A stretch of DNA of 64,000 bases from Numida meleagris (taxonomy: Eukaryota; Chordata; Aves; Galliformes; Numididae): assembly GCF_002078875.1 (NCBI RefSeq), contig NC_034410.1:77530661-77594660 (forward strand). The letters run 5' to 3'. Position 1 is the first letter of the stretch. Each line of letters begins with the position of its first letter. The notes under the pieces were generated by a model. The model did not search any database and was not told where the DNA came from. It saw nothing but the letters and a program-made list of their open reading frames with translations. The position numbers and the translations under genes are program-made. Below, one piece after another: positions 1-11,526 of the stretch.

Positions 1-143
1 TCCTCAGATTGTTGCCACTGTTCTTTGCTCTCAGGGCCATCTCCCTACGCTTTTCCCCTTTCCCCTTTTCCCGGGACGTGGGCCCGTAGATCCCCCGTCC
101 CCTTTGTCACGGAATTGGGCCTAACGCCCGTAAACCGTTGACA
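1..143 (+). mobile_element. ERV LTR, 3' end, cut by the window edge
   Basis: Positions 1-143 match, in inverted orientation, the 49126-49265 end of the complete LTR at 49126-49647: the same order of TTGTTGCC, CTTTGCTCTCAGGGCC, a CCCTTTTCCC run, GTGGGCCCGT and the terminal CCCGTAAACCGTTGACA. The copies differ by scattered substitutions, several at CpG, and a short extra pyrimidine segment near 55-70. The LTR ends at the canonical TGACA at 139-143. No primer-binding-site-like sequence follows, so this is a solo LTR or a 3' LTR rather than a 5' LTR. Its start lies outside the window. Confidence 0.85.
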
Positions 144-573
144 AAAATAAACACAAAAAAACAAGGCTCTGTATTCTGATGAACCTTAGCAGGAAGAAAA
201 CAGCAGATACATGAGAAACCAGCGATGTGCCACCCACAGCCCAGCACAGCTGACACTGCAGCCACCCTCTGCCCCACACCATCATGGCGGCAGCTCTTCC
301 TGCTAAGCAGCCTGGCCCAGCCCTGTGTGCGCACTCATCACCCTATCTGGGCTGTGCAAAATTACACCAAAAATCTCCGACGAAAGCCTTGAGAGCTCAA
401 GAAGAATTGCAGCCACTGCCATCAAACCAGCCTGGTGCATTAGTTTCACAAAAACAAGGACACATCCCACTAGTTTCATGGTTTTGTTCTTCTCTTTTTT
501 TATGTTTTAATAAAAAAAAAAGCTGAAAATTAAAATAAGTTTTATTACTTATAAACATTAACTATATTATATA
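144..573. other. Intron sequence between LTR and mariner
   Basis: An A-rich start, a moderately GC-rich middle (about 220-460) and an AT-rich end with AATAAAAAAAAAA near 509. The middle part could be unrecognised repeat. No coding or RNA feature supported. Confidence 0.5.
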
Positions 574-1108
574 TAAGGGCTGCTCTGAAAGTAATGGTTC
601 CTATTTTATGATGTTGGCCCACGATGTCAGAGGTGGATGTTGTTGGCATGGCAGTAGAGGTTGAACTTTCCTGCCAGTATTCCATTACATTTTGTTGCTG
701 TGTGACAGATGGCAGTAGAGGGGCAGTCTGACAAAACAGCGTCCAATATGGAAGCGAAGATGAAGTAAAGGTGTGTCACTGAATTCCTCCATGCAGAAAT
801 AATGGCTCACACTGACATTCACTGATGTTTGCTCAGTGTTTATGAAGACTAAACAGTGGATGTGAGCACAGTGAGGAGGTGGGTGGTGTGACAACAGGTC
901 ACCTCCACAGTTGCAGACTGTTATAAGTGGGGTATGCAGGCCCTTGTTCATTGCTGGTGAAAATACATAGTTAATGGTGGTGACAGTGTTGCAAAATATT
1001 GATTTGTAGCTGAGAATCTGCTCTATCAAATTATGTTATTGCACTCCTTGTATTGGTTGTTGTTTCCACAGAAACAAATAGGAGGCAATACTTTCAGAGC
1101 AACCTTCA
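574..1108 (+). mobile_element. Internally deleted mariner element (Mariner1_GG/GalluHop type)
   Basis: Terminal inverted repeats begin TAAGGGCTGCTCTGAAAGTA at the left; the reverse complement of the right end begins TGAAGGTTGCTCTGAAAGTA. TA dinucleotides flank both ends (572-573 and 1109-1110), as for Tc1/mariner insertions. About 535 bp remain of the roughly 1.2-1.3 kb expected for a full element. On the plus strand the N-terminal transposase region can be followed with stops (RCVTEFLHAE at about 769-798, then TVDVSTVRRWVV), then the sequence jumps to a decayed C-terminal part, so the catalytic D,D,D core is missing. It is non-autonomous and inactive. The long minus-strand open frame across it is an antisense shadow. 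Confidence 0.88.
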
Positions 1109-1110
1109 TA

Positions 1111-4100
1111 GATATGGTCCTAGACAATTCCTTTTCACTCAGCATAGCACAGGCAAGCCAAAAGGTTGGATGCTCGTGATAAATCATTCACTAGCATCTG
1201 TTATAAGGTTCTCATTCATTGCAGAATTTAAATTCTGTAAATGATATCAAGGGTTAAAGCTTTCAGAATTACCTTCATTTTATTTTCCAAAAAACTCCAA
1301 GTAATATTTTCAATATTAGTGTGTGTAGAATTCTCAAAGTGTTTTATACAGTAGTTTTAGGCATTCAAAGATTCAGAGAGGAATTTCAGACAGTCCAAAG
1401 AAAGACTGAGGTGGTAAATGCCTAACTTGCAAGTGCTTTGTCACCTAGGAAAAACAGATCCCCAAGAAGTCGGGCATTATGTCCAATGCATAGAGAAAAT
1501 TCAAATCCTAAAAAACAGATTGAAAAACTACAGCTGAGAGGCCTCACAAGCAGGAAACAAGCAGAAAGGAGCACTGCCTACAGTTCTACATAGAAAACTA
1601 TGAGGTGCTCAGCGCTGTGATGCAAGGATGCATCTTTATTTGGTAGGGACACTGTTGTGGGCAAAACAGTCTACAGTCAGGGAACTGTAATTGAATTAAT
1701 TTATTGCAAACAAAAACAAATCTCCCACTGCTGATTAGGGTCTGGAAAAAAAGCACTTATACAAACGCTTACATAAATACGTATCCTCCCCACTTCCCAG
1801 TCCCTATTTTCCTTATTTCTGTGGCTAGGTAACATTCAGTTCAGGAAGCTGAGGTAGTATCTGGGATGGTTTCTTTCTGCCACTCTGTGCTTAATCATTT
1901 TTGCTGCTCTATACTGAATGGTTTCCGATGTCCTTGTCCTCAGTGTCCCTCCTCCAGCATGGGTTTTCCACTGGAACATGATATAGTTGAGCCCTTTTGA
2001 TGCAGAGTCCACCACAGTCAAGAGTGCGATTCCATGCTCCAGCAGCCTTCTGCTCCTATCTGAACTACGTTTGGGCAACAGGACAGCGTGCCTAAAAAGT
2101 TTTAGTTTGCAATGTTTATGCACAAAAAAGCTTTTTTTCCACAGTTTTAACATTCTCCATGGCGGTCTGGAGACAGCTTTGACTCGTGATGATTCATGAC
2201 CACCTTCCAACCACCACTGCCATTTGCAGCTGATAACATGAGCTCACTGCAGATTCATAGCTACTAAAGCTGCAGAAAACATGAATTTAGGTGTAGAAAT
2301 TTTCATGTTTTAACTAAAGTTCCAGGACAATGTGTTCTTTGACCTGTGTTCAGAAAGTCCTCTTCCAAGAGACCTCTCTTAATGAGCCTGAGGTCATATT
2401 GGAGGTAGATTCCATAAAGCTTTTTCAAGTTTCTATGCTTAAAAATGAAATGATTTAGTGGTCACCAAAACATATACAAGGCTACTTGTCTCTGTGGCAC
2501 TTCAGGTAAATTCTGATAACTTCCAGCATACACAATCAATATAGTCCATTCCTTTCTTTAATTTGATGAATCCTGAAACATTTAAAACATTAATACATCT
2601 ACCCATAAGAAAAAGTATGTTGACCAAGAGGATGTTGCTGTTCAGATGGAACAGCAGAAGATAATTCTGAAAACACAAGAAACCAGAAGATAATTTTGAA
2701 GACGCATCTTCAAATAGAATGACAGACTTTAAATAAAGTCTGTCAAAATTCTAGCATGTAAATCACAAGATTGTACCTTATTACTGAGCACTGAAATTTC
2801 ATCAATACAGGCACATAATGCTGTCTGTTTAGCACAGAGGAACCACAAACCCTGGAACAAAAGGCAGAACTTAAACTTTTAGTCTAAGAAGATGTTTATT
2901 TTCATATTTGACTCCTGTTCCAGTCTTCTTAGTGAACATTTATACTGCTAAAAACCTCCTTTTGGATGATATTAGCAACGATTATAAAATGATTACATAC
3001 TTTTTCACAATAGCATTGTTTTTCACACCATTTACAACCATATAGCTTTTAAAAATGCCAAAAAATAAGACTTCTGTATGTTTTCAGCTATTTTATAGTA
3101 ATAAAATATACCCTTTGATTTTTATTACCACACTACTGTTGTTTTATTAATACACTATTGTTATTCGTAAGCCTAAAGAACCCAACTTCCTTTTCAGTCA
3201 GGCATTACTGCATGTGCAGCACAACTAACTTCTGAAGAGTAGATTCTCAGCCAAGCATGAAGGTGACAGGGGGATTTCCTAGAGACTCAAAAGGGACTTG
3301 ATGAGGTTGTTTCAATGCTGGAAACCGCTGGAAGCTGTGGGATGCTGCTGAACTGGAAGGGATTTCTAGTAGAAGGCTAAGGGAAAGCCTGCCTTGCAAG
3401 GATTCAATGAGAAGTTTATTTTCAAGTTTTGGTTATTTCCTCTATTTCACCTGCAATTCTGATTTTCTTTAGTTGAAGAACTGACTTTTAAAAAGTTAAC
3501 TGTAACTGTGCTGTAAATAATTCCCTTCTTCCTTCCCCTCTCCCCCCCATCCCTTTTTTTTTTTTTTTTGAAACTGGCAACTGGCCCAAGGATTTATGAG
3601 TCATGCTCTGCCATATCCAGTGTAGCTTAAAGTTTGAATAAACTCTCTCAATGATCCAAGGAAGGTTAAGCTCTTACAGCTACATGAGCCTTGTAAGGAT
3701 TGCAGCCCACACAATAAACAAGTTCTATAAATTACTTGGGGGGAAAAGGTTGTTTCATGTTCAGAAAAAGTCTGAGAAGCTTTCATTGCCAGAGCTCATC
3801 CTTTAGTCTGTAACAACTGCTATTCAAGAGCATGACACTGCACGTACACAAAGCAATTCTTATTTAATACTTAACAGAGATCTGAATCTTATCTGGCTGG
3901 TGTGATCCCTGATATTCTCCTGTATCTTTTTACTTGTGAAGTCTCCAAAGAAGCCCGGAGCTCTGGTCTGAGACTGGATGCTGAACTATTGACAGCTGTT
4001 TGCCATTGCTCCATCCTTCTTCAGTGAACCTACAGCCCTTCCAGCAGGGCAGCCTTCTTCGTACTTGGGACAGTAACAGCCATCCATACTGGTCACCTCG

Positions 4101-4561
4101 CATCTTACAGGACGACCTCTTCCAAGTTTGTTTTTATCTCAAAACTAAGAGAAGGATGACATTTTGATAATGACTCCTTCTGCTAGTTTCAGCTAACTTT
4201 CCTCATCTGTAAATTTGCATCTGCATTTTCAGATGTTTCTACTATCTAACAGCAGCACATCAAAAGCATCACTCCCTGATGTATATTCAAGTGGGACAGA
4301 AATCCAAAGCACATGGAATATGGTATTTTCATGTTTCTGCTTCCAAAGCAAAAAAAAAAAAAAAAAGGAGTGAACAGAAAGGAAGAAAATATGGCCCAGA
4401 AGGAACTGGAAGACCAGCAATAAATCATGTTTCTTCAATATTATGTAGGAGGTTTCACTGTGTTAGAAAAAAAAAGTTAAAACAGTGGTGCCAGCTGGCC
4501 AGATTAAAAATACTTAAATCTGATGTGTTTGTGTGTTGTTATTTTGTAATGATCAGCAAGG
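1111..4561. other. ADCY2 intron, no recognised element
   Basis: Ordinary AT-rich intron sequence. It contains a C run followed by a run of about 17 T near 3541-3570 and a run of 17 A at 4350-4366. A stop-free minus-strand stretch at 1836-2210 has no ATG near its start and no recognisable domain. Confidence 0.7.
4350..4366 (+). repeat. Poly(A) run of 17
   Basis: Seventeen consecutive A between GC and GGAG. Simple homopolymer; no retroposon body could be recognised directly upstream. Confidence 0.9.
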
Positions 4562-4675
4562 AATCACAGAATGGCTTGGGCTGGAAGGGACCTCAAGCAT
4601 CATCAAGTTCCAACCCCCTTGCCACAGGGAGAGTTGCCAAACACTACATCAAGTACTAGGTCAGATTGCCTAGGG
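4562..4675 (-). mobile_element. CR1 LINE, short 3' end
   Basis: On the plus strand it begins AATCACAGAATGGCTTGGG followed by the GGAAGGGACCTCAAG and CATCAAGTTCCAAC words that mark the CR1 3' end read backwards. Similarity fades after the GGGGGGGG run near 4672. It is 5' truncated like most CR1 copies, keeping only about 110 bp. Confidence 0.88.
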
Positions 4676-7600
4676 GGGGGTTACACCAAAAGCTGGGGCC
4701 CAAACTATACTGCATTATTCAGTAGTAAGCATAGGTGTAATTTTGAAGCCAACGACATTTTTATGAAGAAGGAAGGGAAATGCCTGCCTTTGAATTTACA
4801 GTAACAATTGGATCGACCCTCAGTATCTGTGTCACTTCATAAACAAATTTATCTGGCTACTATAAAGCAAGAAACAAAACAGCAATTTTGCACCTCGTGA
4901 ATTCCAGTGAAATTACTCTTCCAGTATTCTTTTCATTTTCCAGAAATTTAAATGAACTGCCATCTGCAAAATTGCATACTCGAGATTTTATACACACACT
5001 GAAATCTAAAAATATATAACAAATCACATTTATTTCTAGATTTATCTTTAGCAGCATAAAGCTCACTGCAAAAGCAGACAGATCTCCACTGTGGTATACT
5101 GCACAGCACTAAAGCACTTCGGTGAATAACTGCACACTGGTCTATATGCTCTAACAACAATTTTTTGTGTCTAGGAACTGTGCATACTTCATGGTTGATA
5201 AGGTAAGGATTTATGAGAAAGTTACTTTTTTTTGAGAGAAAAATGCAGAAAACTATTACTTTAAAAATAATCTGAGCATAAAAGAAAATTAAAGGAATAT
5301 TAGAGGGATTTTTTTTTAATGTATATATTTAAATTTTCTTAGAGAGGCAAACTGATCTACTTAAAATATTTGATCATACAAAGACATTTGGCCTGTCCCC
5401 TAATTACTCTCCTCAGGACTCTTTTGTGAGGGATTTTGCATTCCAGAAATACAGGTAGCCAGTATCAAATCCATCATGCTCACACACCGCGTTACTGAAG
5501 ACTTCAAAGAATTCTTGTTTTTTCCCCTCTATAAATGTTGTCTTGATTCTTCTTCTATGTATCATCCTCACACAAATGCACATTGCTTCTATATTCTACA
5601 CCCACTCATGTGCCCGAAACAGACATTGGGTTCCTAAGTTCGTAGACCCTTGGTCTCCTACAGAACTCTTCCAGTCCTCCTGTCCTGTGGCATTTGGCAC
5701 AACTCCTGGTAAGATGCTCATACAACAGCATTTCAGCTGTTTAATTCATACATTTCTTCAGATCTCTCAGATGAATACATGGATATGAAGACTTATTACT
5801 GGTTATTTTATTTATTCTATTTATTCCTTGACCTCTTCTCACATTTCACCTTGAGAGAAACGCTATAATGAGTCAAACATAAGGCACTTTGTTTCACAAC
5901 AAATGCAAAAGAATTTTAAAAAGTACTGTCTTTACTACGGGGAATCATATGGCTTCAGTACTGAACAGGCTTTTTACTCTGAAAAAAATTATTTCAGTAC
6001 AGTTGAAAACATACTTCCTCGTTCCTTCTAATCATTGCTGCTAAACTTACAGTAAAATATCTCCTTTCAAATATAATTTCATTTTCCCAAGAGACCAAAA
6101 ATGAATTATTTTTAAAAAAATTTTACAAATTACTCATTTCATTTCAGGAGAATTTCAAATGTTCTTGCAGTCATTTAAAATTACTATTATCAATTTGCAT
6201 TCATAAAAACATGGATTACATTGAATGCTTTTCTCTCCCTTTCTATTTTCTTTTTCCTTTTTCTTTGTGCTTGGCAACACAAAGATGGTCTAAAACCAAT
6301 ACATTAATACTTTACTTTCAAAAGTGGTGTGAAAGTAGCTTTCTTAGCTTTGATCATGCACATTTTAATACATTTCCAATGAAATAATGCAGGTAAGCTG
6401 CACAACACAGCTTAGTCCCTTAAGACTTTTACCATTTGTTTTTACATTTAATTACATTCTCTATCAAAAAGCACTTGAATTCACCCAACACAACTTGCAA
6501 GCACGTGTCACTTGAGCATGATCAGAGGTACCCTTATGAACCAGGGTCTTACTTTAATGTTTGTGGTTTATTAAATTAAGTACCGTATACCAATCTGCAA
6601 GTTGAAAGAGTGCAGATAAAAGAATGCCTTAAAACTGTACTTTTCACACTTTTTAAAGCTGATACTAATAGCATAAAATCAAAACAAAATCAGAATAAGT
6701 TAACTAAACCCTACAATGCCACTCTTACATTCTGCCGTAAATCACTGCAACCATACTCTTTAAGACAGACCTATAAATCCTTTTATTTCAAGGATTCAGT
6801 GCATTCAACAGTGCATACTATGTGACTTTCAAATTTAAGTTATTCCATATCAGTGTCTAGCTCCTTTGAAAAAAGCCATTAATCCCACATCACAGCTGTA
6901 GATTTGAAAGGCTAAAATAATCCCTTCTGAATGAAGAAACTTACTAATTATGTTTACGCTATAGGCATAGGTATTGCCCCGCATAGAGCTATGGGAAACA
7001 AGACAGATGGGAACTTGTGGCGACAGGGACAGAATGACAATGCTGCACCAGCTTTAATTACCAGAGACCGATGGGTACAGTTGGGTCATTGCAGCCCTTC
7101 CAGTTTGCTAACTTGCTCACCGGTGCGTCTCTCATTGAGGAGTAAACAACCCTGCATCCGTGCTAACGCAGGCAGTGACTCAGAAGCAGCTGTCACAGCG
7201 CTCACTCTGCAGCTGATGCCTGAATGTTCCCAATGCCACATCTACCTCACAAAATAAAAGCCTTTTCAGAGGCCAACAGAATAATTTGTTTAAATATGTG
7301 GGCTTTTCAGACTGAGAGTGTGAGTCATTCATTAAGGTTAGGCTAAGCACCTGATCAGCTCAAACACACATTGCCATGGAACGAAACCCTTGCATCACAT
7401 CATACTAGTAATTTTATTTTCCTTGTTTCTTCTTAAAAATGCATCTCATTATCCTCCCATATTGATGGGTTAAAATTTCAGCATCATTTCAGATGAACCG
7501 CAGTACTGAGGAACTGCAAGTGATGAGCATTTCAGAAATAACAAAGACAATTTGTCAACAAAGGCTAGATTTTCCAAAGCTAGGCTATTCACTGTTTCTC

Positions 7601-10600
7601 CTTCTCAACAACATACAGGTAAACGGACAGTTGTGGTAATTATCTGGGGGAAATTTATGCAAGAAAGCTTCAGATACTGTGGCTGGAAAGAGAGGAATGT
7701 AGTTAATCATATAAAAGAAGGCAGAAGTAAGCGAAGTCTATGGTTATGCTCAATAAGAGATGCAAGTGCTTTGGCAAATGTTCTCTCTTCATATCCGGGA
7801 GCTATAAAGCTCCTCTCCTAACTGCAGGAAATGCATGATGTTAAACAGTGACTTAAGAAGAGCTCCCAGAAGAGGAGGTTGGAAATTATTTCTGCCACTA
7901 AATTATTTCAAGAAAGGATACGAGGACAAAAAAGCCAGGTAAGCTTGACAGGAGAAAGATGTAGAAATGAGTACCATTAGCTATTTGAGAGAACTCTGGT
8001 CAAGTACTTTCAAAGACCAAATGGTTGGTCCCTTCTGCACATAACAAAGGTACATTAATGTCATTATATCTGCAAAGTACTACTGACTGAATAAGATCAA
8101 TGCACAAGAAACTTGAAGCTTTCTGAAACAGTCTGAGAGATCTCCTATACACTGCTTGGAAGAAAACCCTTTGATGCATGCTGTTATGATTTTAGCAGTG
8201 ATGTCAGTGAAAAAGACCACATTTTAATTCAATGTTGGGTGTTGAAAGGATATTGAATCTCTTTCAGTCTCTGAAGGAAACTCAATCTGTTTTAAGTAGT
8301 GGACATGTTGGGGCCACTCCGTCAGCTCCCTCCATCCATTATAAGTTCACTCTGTCTTCCAAAGCTCTCTACAGCTCAGTTACCTAGTTATCCTGCCTCA
8401 CTGCCTATCTAAGGTCCCAAGAGGACTGAGGTACTTAACTATTTACACAGCATTGGATTTTTTCACTTTGTTTCTGAGACTCAGATCTCTTAGTTAACTT
8501 CTACTGGTAAAAAAAAAAAGTTTTTGCTGGAAGTCAGTGTAAATCACTATTACAGCTAGCACAGGCTTATCACATAGCTTCTGCATTTGCATTGTAATCT
8601 GAAAAAGTTATTCTCTTCCTCAAAATGGATGGATGATCAAATTTCCTACACATATCCAAAACTGACAATTTTTATTTTTACCAAGGTTTCAACAAGCACA
8701 AAGCTGACTTGAAAATTCCACAGATCCAACTGCATTTTAAGGCATTCCAAAAACATGCAGTTCTACTTAAACATAATCAGACCTTTTTGAGCTTCACCTA
8801 CTGTATATATATTTGCATTCCAGATGTATTGCACATTCATTAAACTGTGGCATCGCCATTTCCTTTTCTCTTAGATGCATCTTCACATTCATCAACCAAT
8901 TTACCTTCAGCCAGTCATACCTTTAAAATGCTAATGTATGCTAAGCAACAGTTTATACATGTCTTTGACAGGCCAGATAATGATTTAATTGAACAAAAAA
9001 TACAAATAAACTGTGGTACAATCAGTTACGCAAGTAAGTTAGAGCATACCTATTTATAGCAATGCACAGCCTTGTAATGACAGTCTGCTGGCATTGCTGA
9101 AAATCTTTGCATGGAGCTTGGACAAAAGCATTAACAATAATAATTAATTGCATTTTATATGCAAAAATTAATGAGAAATCAGCTAACAGTAATATGTTAT
9201 TCATATGCTAATGATTCTAAATTAGGTTATGACATATCATTTGTTTCTCAAAATTACTGAAGATGCATGCATTAATTTACAAGAACTCCAAAAATACATA
9301 TGGGGAAGAAAAATTAGCTCTACAGTTTACACAAAATTATGAAAATGGACAGTAAGTCTATCACAGGACACCCACAAGATAAGCAATAAAATTTAATTAG
9401 AAAAACATATTAATGAAATAACAAAAGATTACAGCCTTTCACATTAAAAAATGGTATAAAAAGCAAAACAGAAGCTTGTGATTTTCTTGAAATTATCTTG
9501 TTAGTACAGTAAAATAGCAGACATCCTTGGATACATTTGCAGAGTATTTGCATGTCATAATACCAGTCACAGGCACACTAACGCTTCCATCTTCTATTTT
9601 TATCACTGCTGTCACGAACACACTTGTTTTCCCTGTGATACCAGAAAACAAATGTTCAGTTTTAACATACAGTGACCAGGTAAGGTTACATTTTAAAATA
9701 ACTTGGAAGAGTATCTTAAAAGGAAGGAAGAGGAAGACTATCAGTCCAGATTTTACAAAGAAAATGGAGCTATTATTAAAAATTTTGTTCTTCACAGACA
9801 GATTTGGTCCAGCAGCCTCAAAATTACAAAATATAAATGATGAGTTACTCTTCTGGAGAAAACCTATTTACTGCAATTGCATTTTTAAAGAGTGTTATCA
9901 GCACAGATCTCATTACAGCTGTACATAATCCTTGTGAGTAGTAGGTTTATTTAGCTTTTTTTTGTTGTTTTTAATTACAAAAAGAAATATAGCCTGAGTT
10001 TTTTGTTGCAGCATATCAGTCCTGGGCTGCCCAAAGGGATTCCCTCAGATGTTTAAAAGGCATTATTAAATTCATTTGTGACTAACCAGAAGTGATCTAC
10101 AAAGCAAAGACAATTAAACAAAGCCAAATTATACTTAAATTTTCCCTTAGACCTCCCATATTTTGAATATCACAGTACTCAGTATAGCATGGAGTTGGGA
10201 TGGAAAGCAGGTATCAGGACCCACTCTAACAAGAGTAGTAGTGAAGGATCACATATGCTACTGGATAAAAGCAATCTTCCAAAACTGCCACTCTTCACAA
10301 ACATGGAAAATAGACAAAAGCATAAAATTGTTATAAGATATGCAAAAAAATTCTGGAGAAGTAACTTTTTATGAACAATGGAAGGCTTTTTGTGAAGAAG
10401 CTTAATCAGAGTCAATGGGCCAAAAGACATTTAACAGAAAGCAGAAGGATCATCAAAAAGCTAAAGAAAGCTGTTTCATTCCAACCAACAAGAAGAGATC
10501 AGAAAAAAATGCAAAACCGTTTGACTTGGAGGTATGAATTAGAGAAGATCAATAGAAACTATAGAAAATAATGTCACAAGAGAACAGATTTCAGAAAACA

Positions 10601-10739
10601 AGGGTAGAATTGACAGGAACAACTATCAAGGCTGATTTTTCTGATAATTTTTTTTCATAGTAACAAGGTGGTCTGTGAAAAGCTGTAGAAAAGCCTCACA
10701 ACACAGCCCACCCATCAACTGCCTCCTGTCTTACTTCCT
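4676..10739. other. ADCY2 intron, repeat-poor
   Basis: About 6 kb with no transposon that I recognise. Mostly AT-rich, with pyrimidine-rich stretches near 6235-6270. A dense AT/homeobox-motif block at 9059-9240 is listed separately. Open frames of 60-133 codons here lack known domains. Confidence 0.65.
9059..9240. promoter_or_regulatory. Candidate conserved non-coding element
   Basis: An AT-rich block holding many homeobox- and POU-like words: TAATTAATTGCAT, an inverted TGCAT...ATGCA pair around 9149-9164, AAATTAATGAG, and CATATGCTAATGATT near 9202-9217. This density resembles developmental enhancers or conserved intron elements. Only composition supports it; conservation was not tested. Confidence 0.25.
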
Positions 10740-11526
10740 CCACTGACGTCAGCCACTATATTCCCCACTTCTTTTCAGAGAGAACAACGTTTGCCCTGGA
10801 CATAGGTGACAAGGTTTGGGGAACTGGAGAGCTGCACAGGAGACATCTGCAACAGTCCCAGCGCAGGACACAGCTGAGCCCAACAGTGCAGGACAACAGC
10901 TGAGCAAATCTGCTGGCATTTCTGGGAAAGTATACATGAGAAAGGGCAGAAAAATAATGTCCCAAGAAAGCAGGAGGGAACAAAAGGATGAGAAAGAGCA
11001 TCGTCAGAGGAGGAAGAGGTACTCTATGGTGAAGCAGAGATTCACTGCAGCCCAAGGAGTGTCCATGCTGGAGCAGTAGATAGGCATGAAGCTTATGGAG
11101 AGCCCATACTGAAGAGAAGGAAAACTGTGAGGAGGAAGGAGAAGCAACAGAGAGAAACAGCTCCAGACCACATCTCCATGGCCCTGTGCCACCTGAGGGA
11201 TGGAGACGAGTCGGGAGTGAAGGAAAGAAGTTGAGTCTGGGAAAGCAGGGATGAAAGGTGTTGTTTCAATGTCTGGCTTTTTTTTGCTCCTCACTACCCA
11301 CAGCTATGCTAGCTGACAAAAGATTAGTTTAATTTTCCCATGTTGTGTCTGTTTTGCCCTGAACAGTAACTGGTAAGCAATTGTCCTGTTTTTATCTCAA
11401 CCCTTCAAAGCTCCAACTTCCTCATTCCTTCTTTTCCTAATTTTTCTCCCTCTATTCTGCTGGAGCAGGAGAGAATAAGTGAGTAGCTGGGTGGGAGATC
11501 AGCTGGGGGACAAGGCAAACCCACTA
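10740..11526 (+). mobile_element. Old avian ERV LTR-like sequence
   Basis: The part from about 11020 to 11526 follows the order I know for a widespread avian ERVL-type LTR: a purine-rich region with ATGCTGGAGCAG, GAGTCGGGAGTGAAG, TTAGTTTAATTTTCCCA, GTGTCTGTTTTGCCCTGAAC, TTTTTATCTCAACCC, TTTTTCTCCCTC, then a closing G-rich stretch before GCAAACCCACTAC. The last 130 bp also line up with the end of the complete LTR at 48207-48768 read on the minus strand. The left boundary is uncertain. No target-site duplication was identified, and divergence suggests an old insertion. Open frames on both strands here are shadows. Confidence 0.6.
10744..10751. promoter_or_regulatory. Perfect CRE palindrome TGACGTCA
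   Basis: Full-length cAMP-response-element palindrome at the left edge of the LTR-like block 10740-11526. A single 8-mer is weak evidence, though CpG-containing 8-mers are depleted in vertebrate introns. It may derive from the retroviral element rather than from host regulation. Confidence 0.25.

Noticed and set aside
1836..2210. Minus-strand stop-free stretch as a possible retrogene
   Set aside because: The minus-strand sequence at the start of the frame is TTG, not ATG; no recognisable protein family and no poly(A) tail or duplications.
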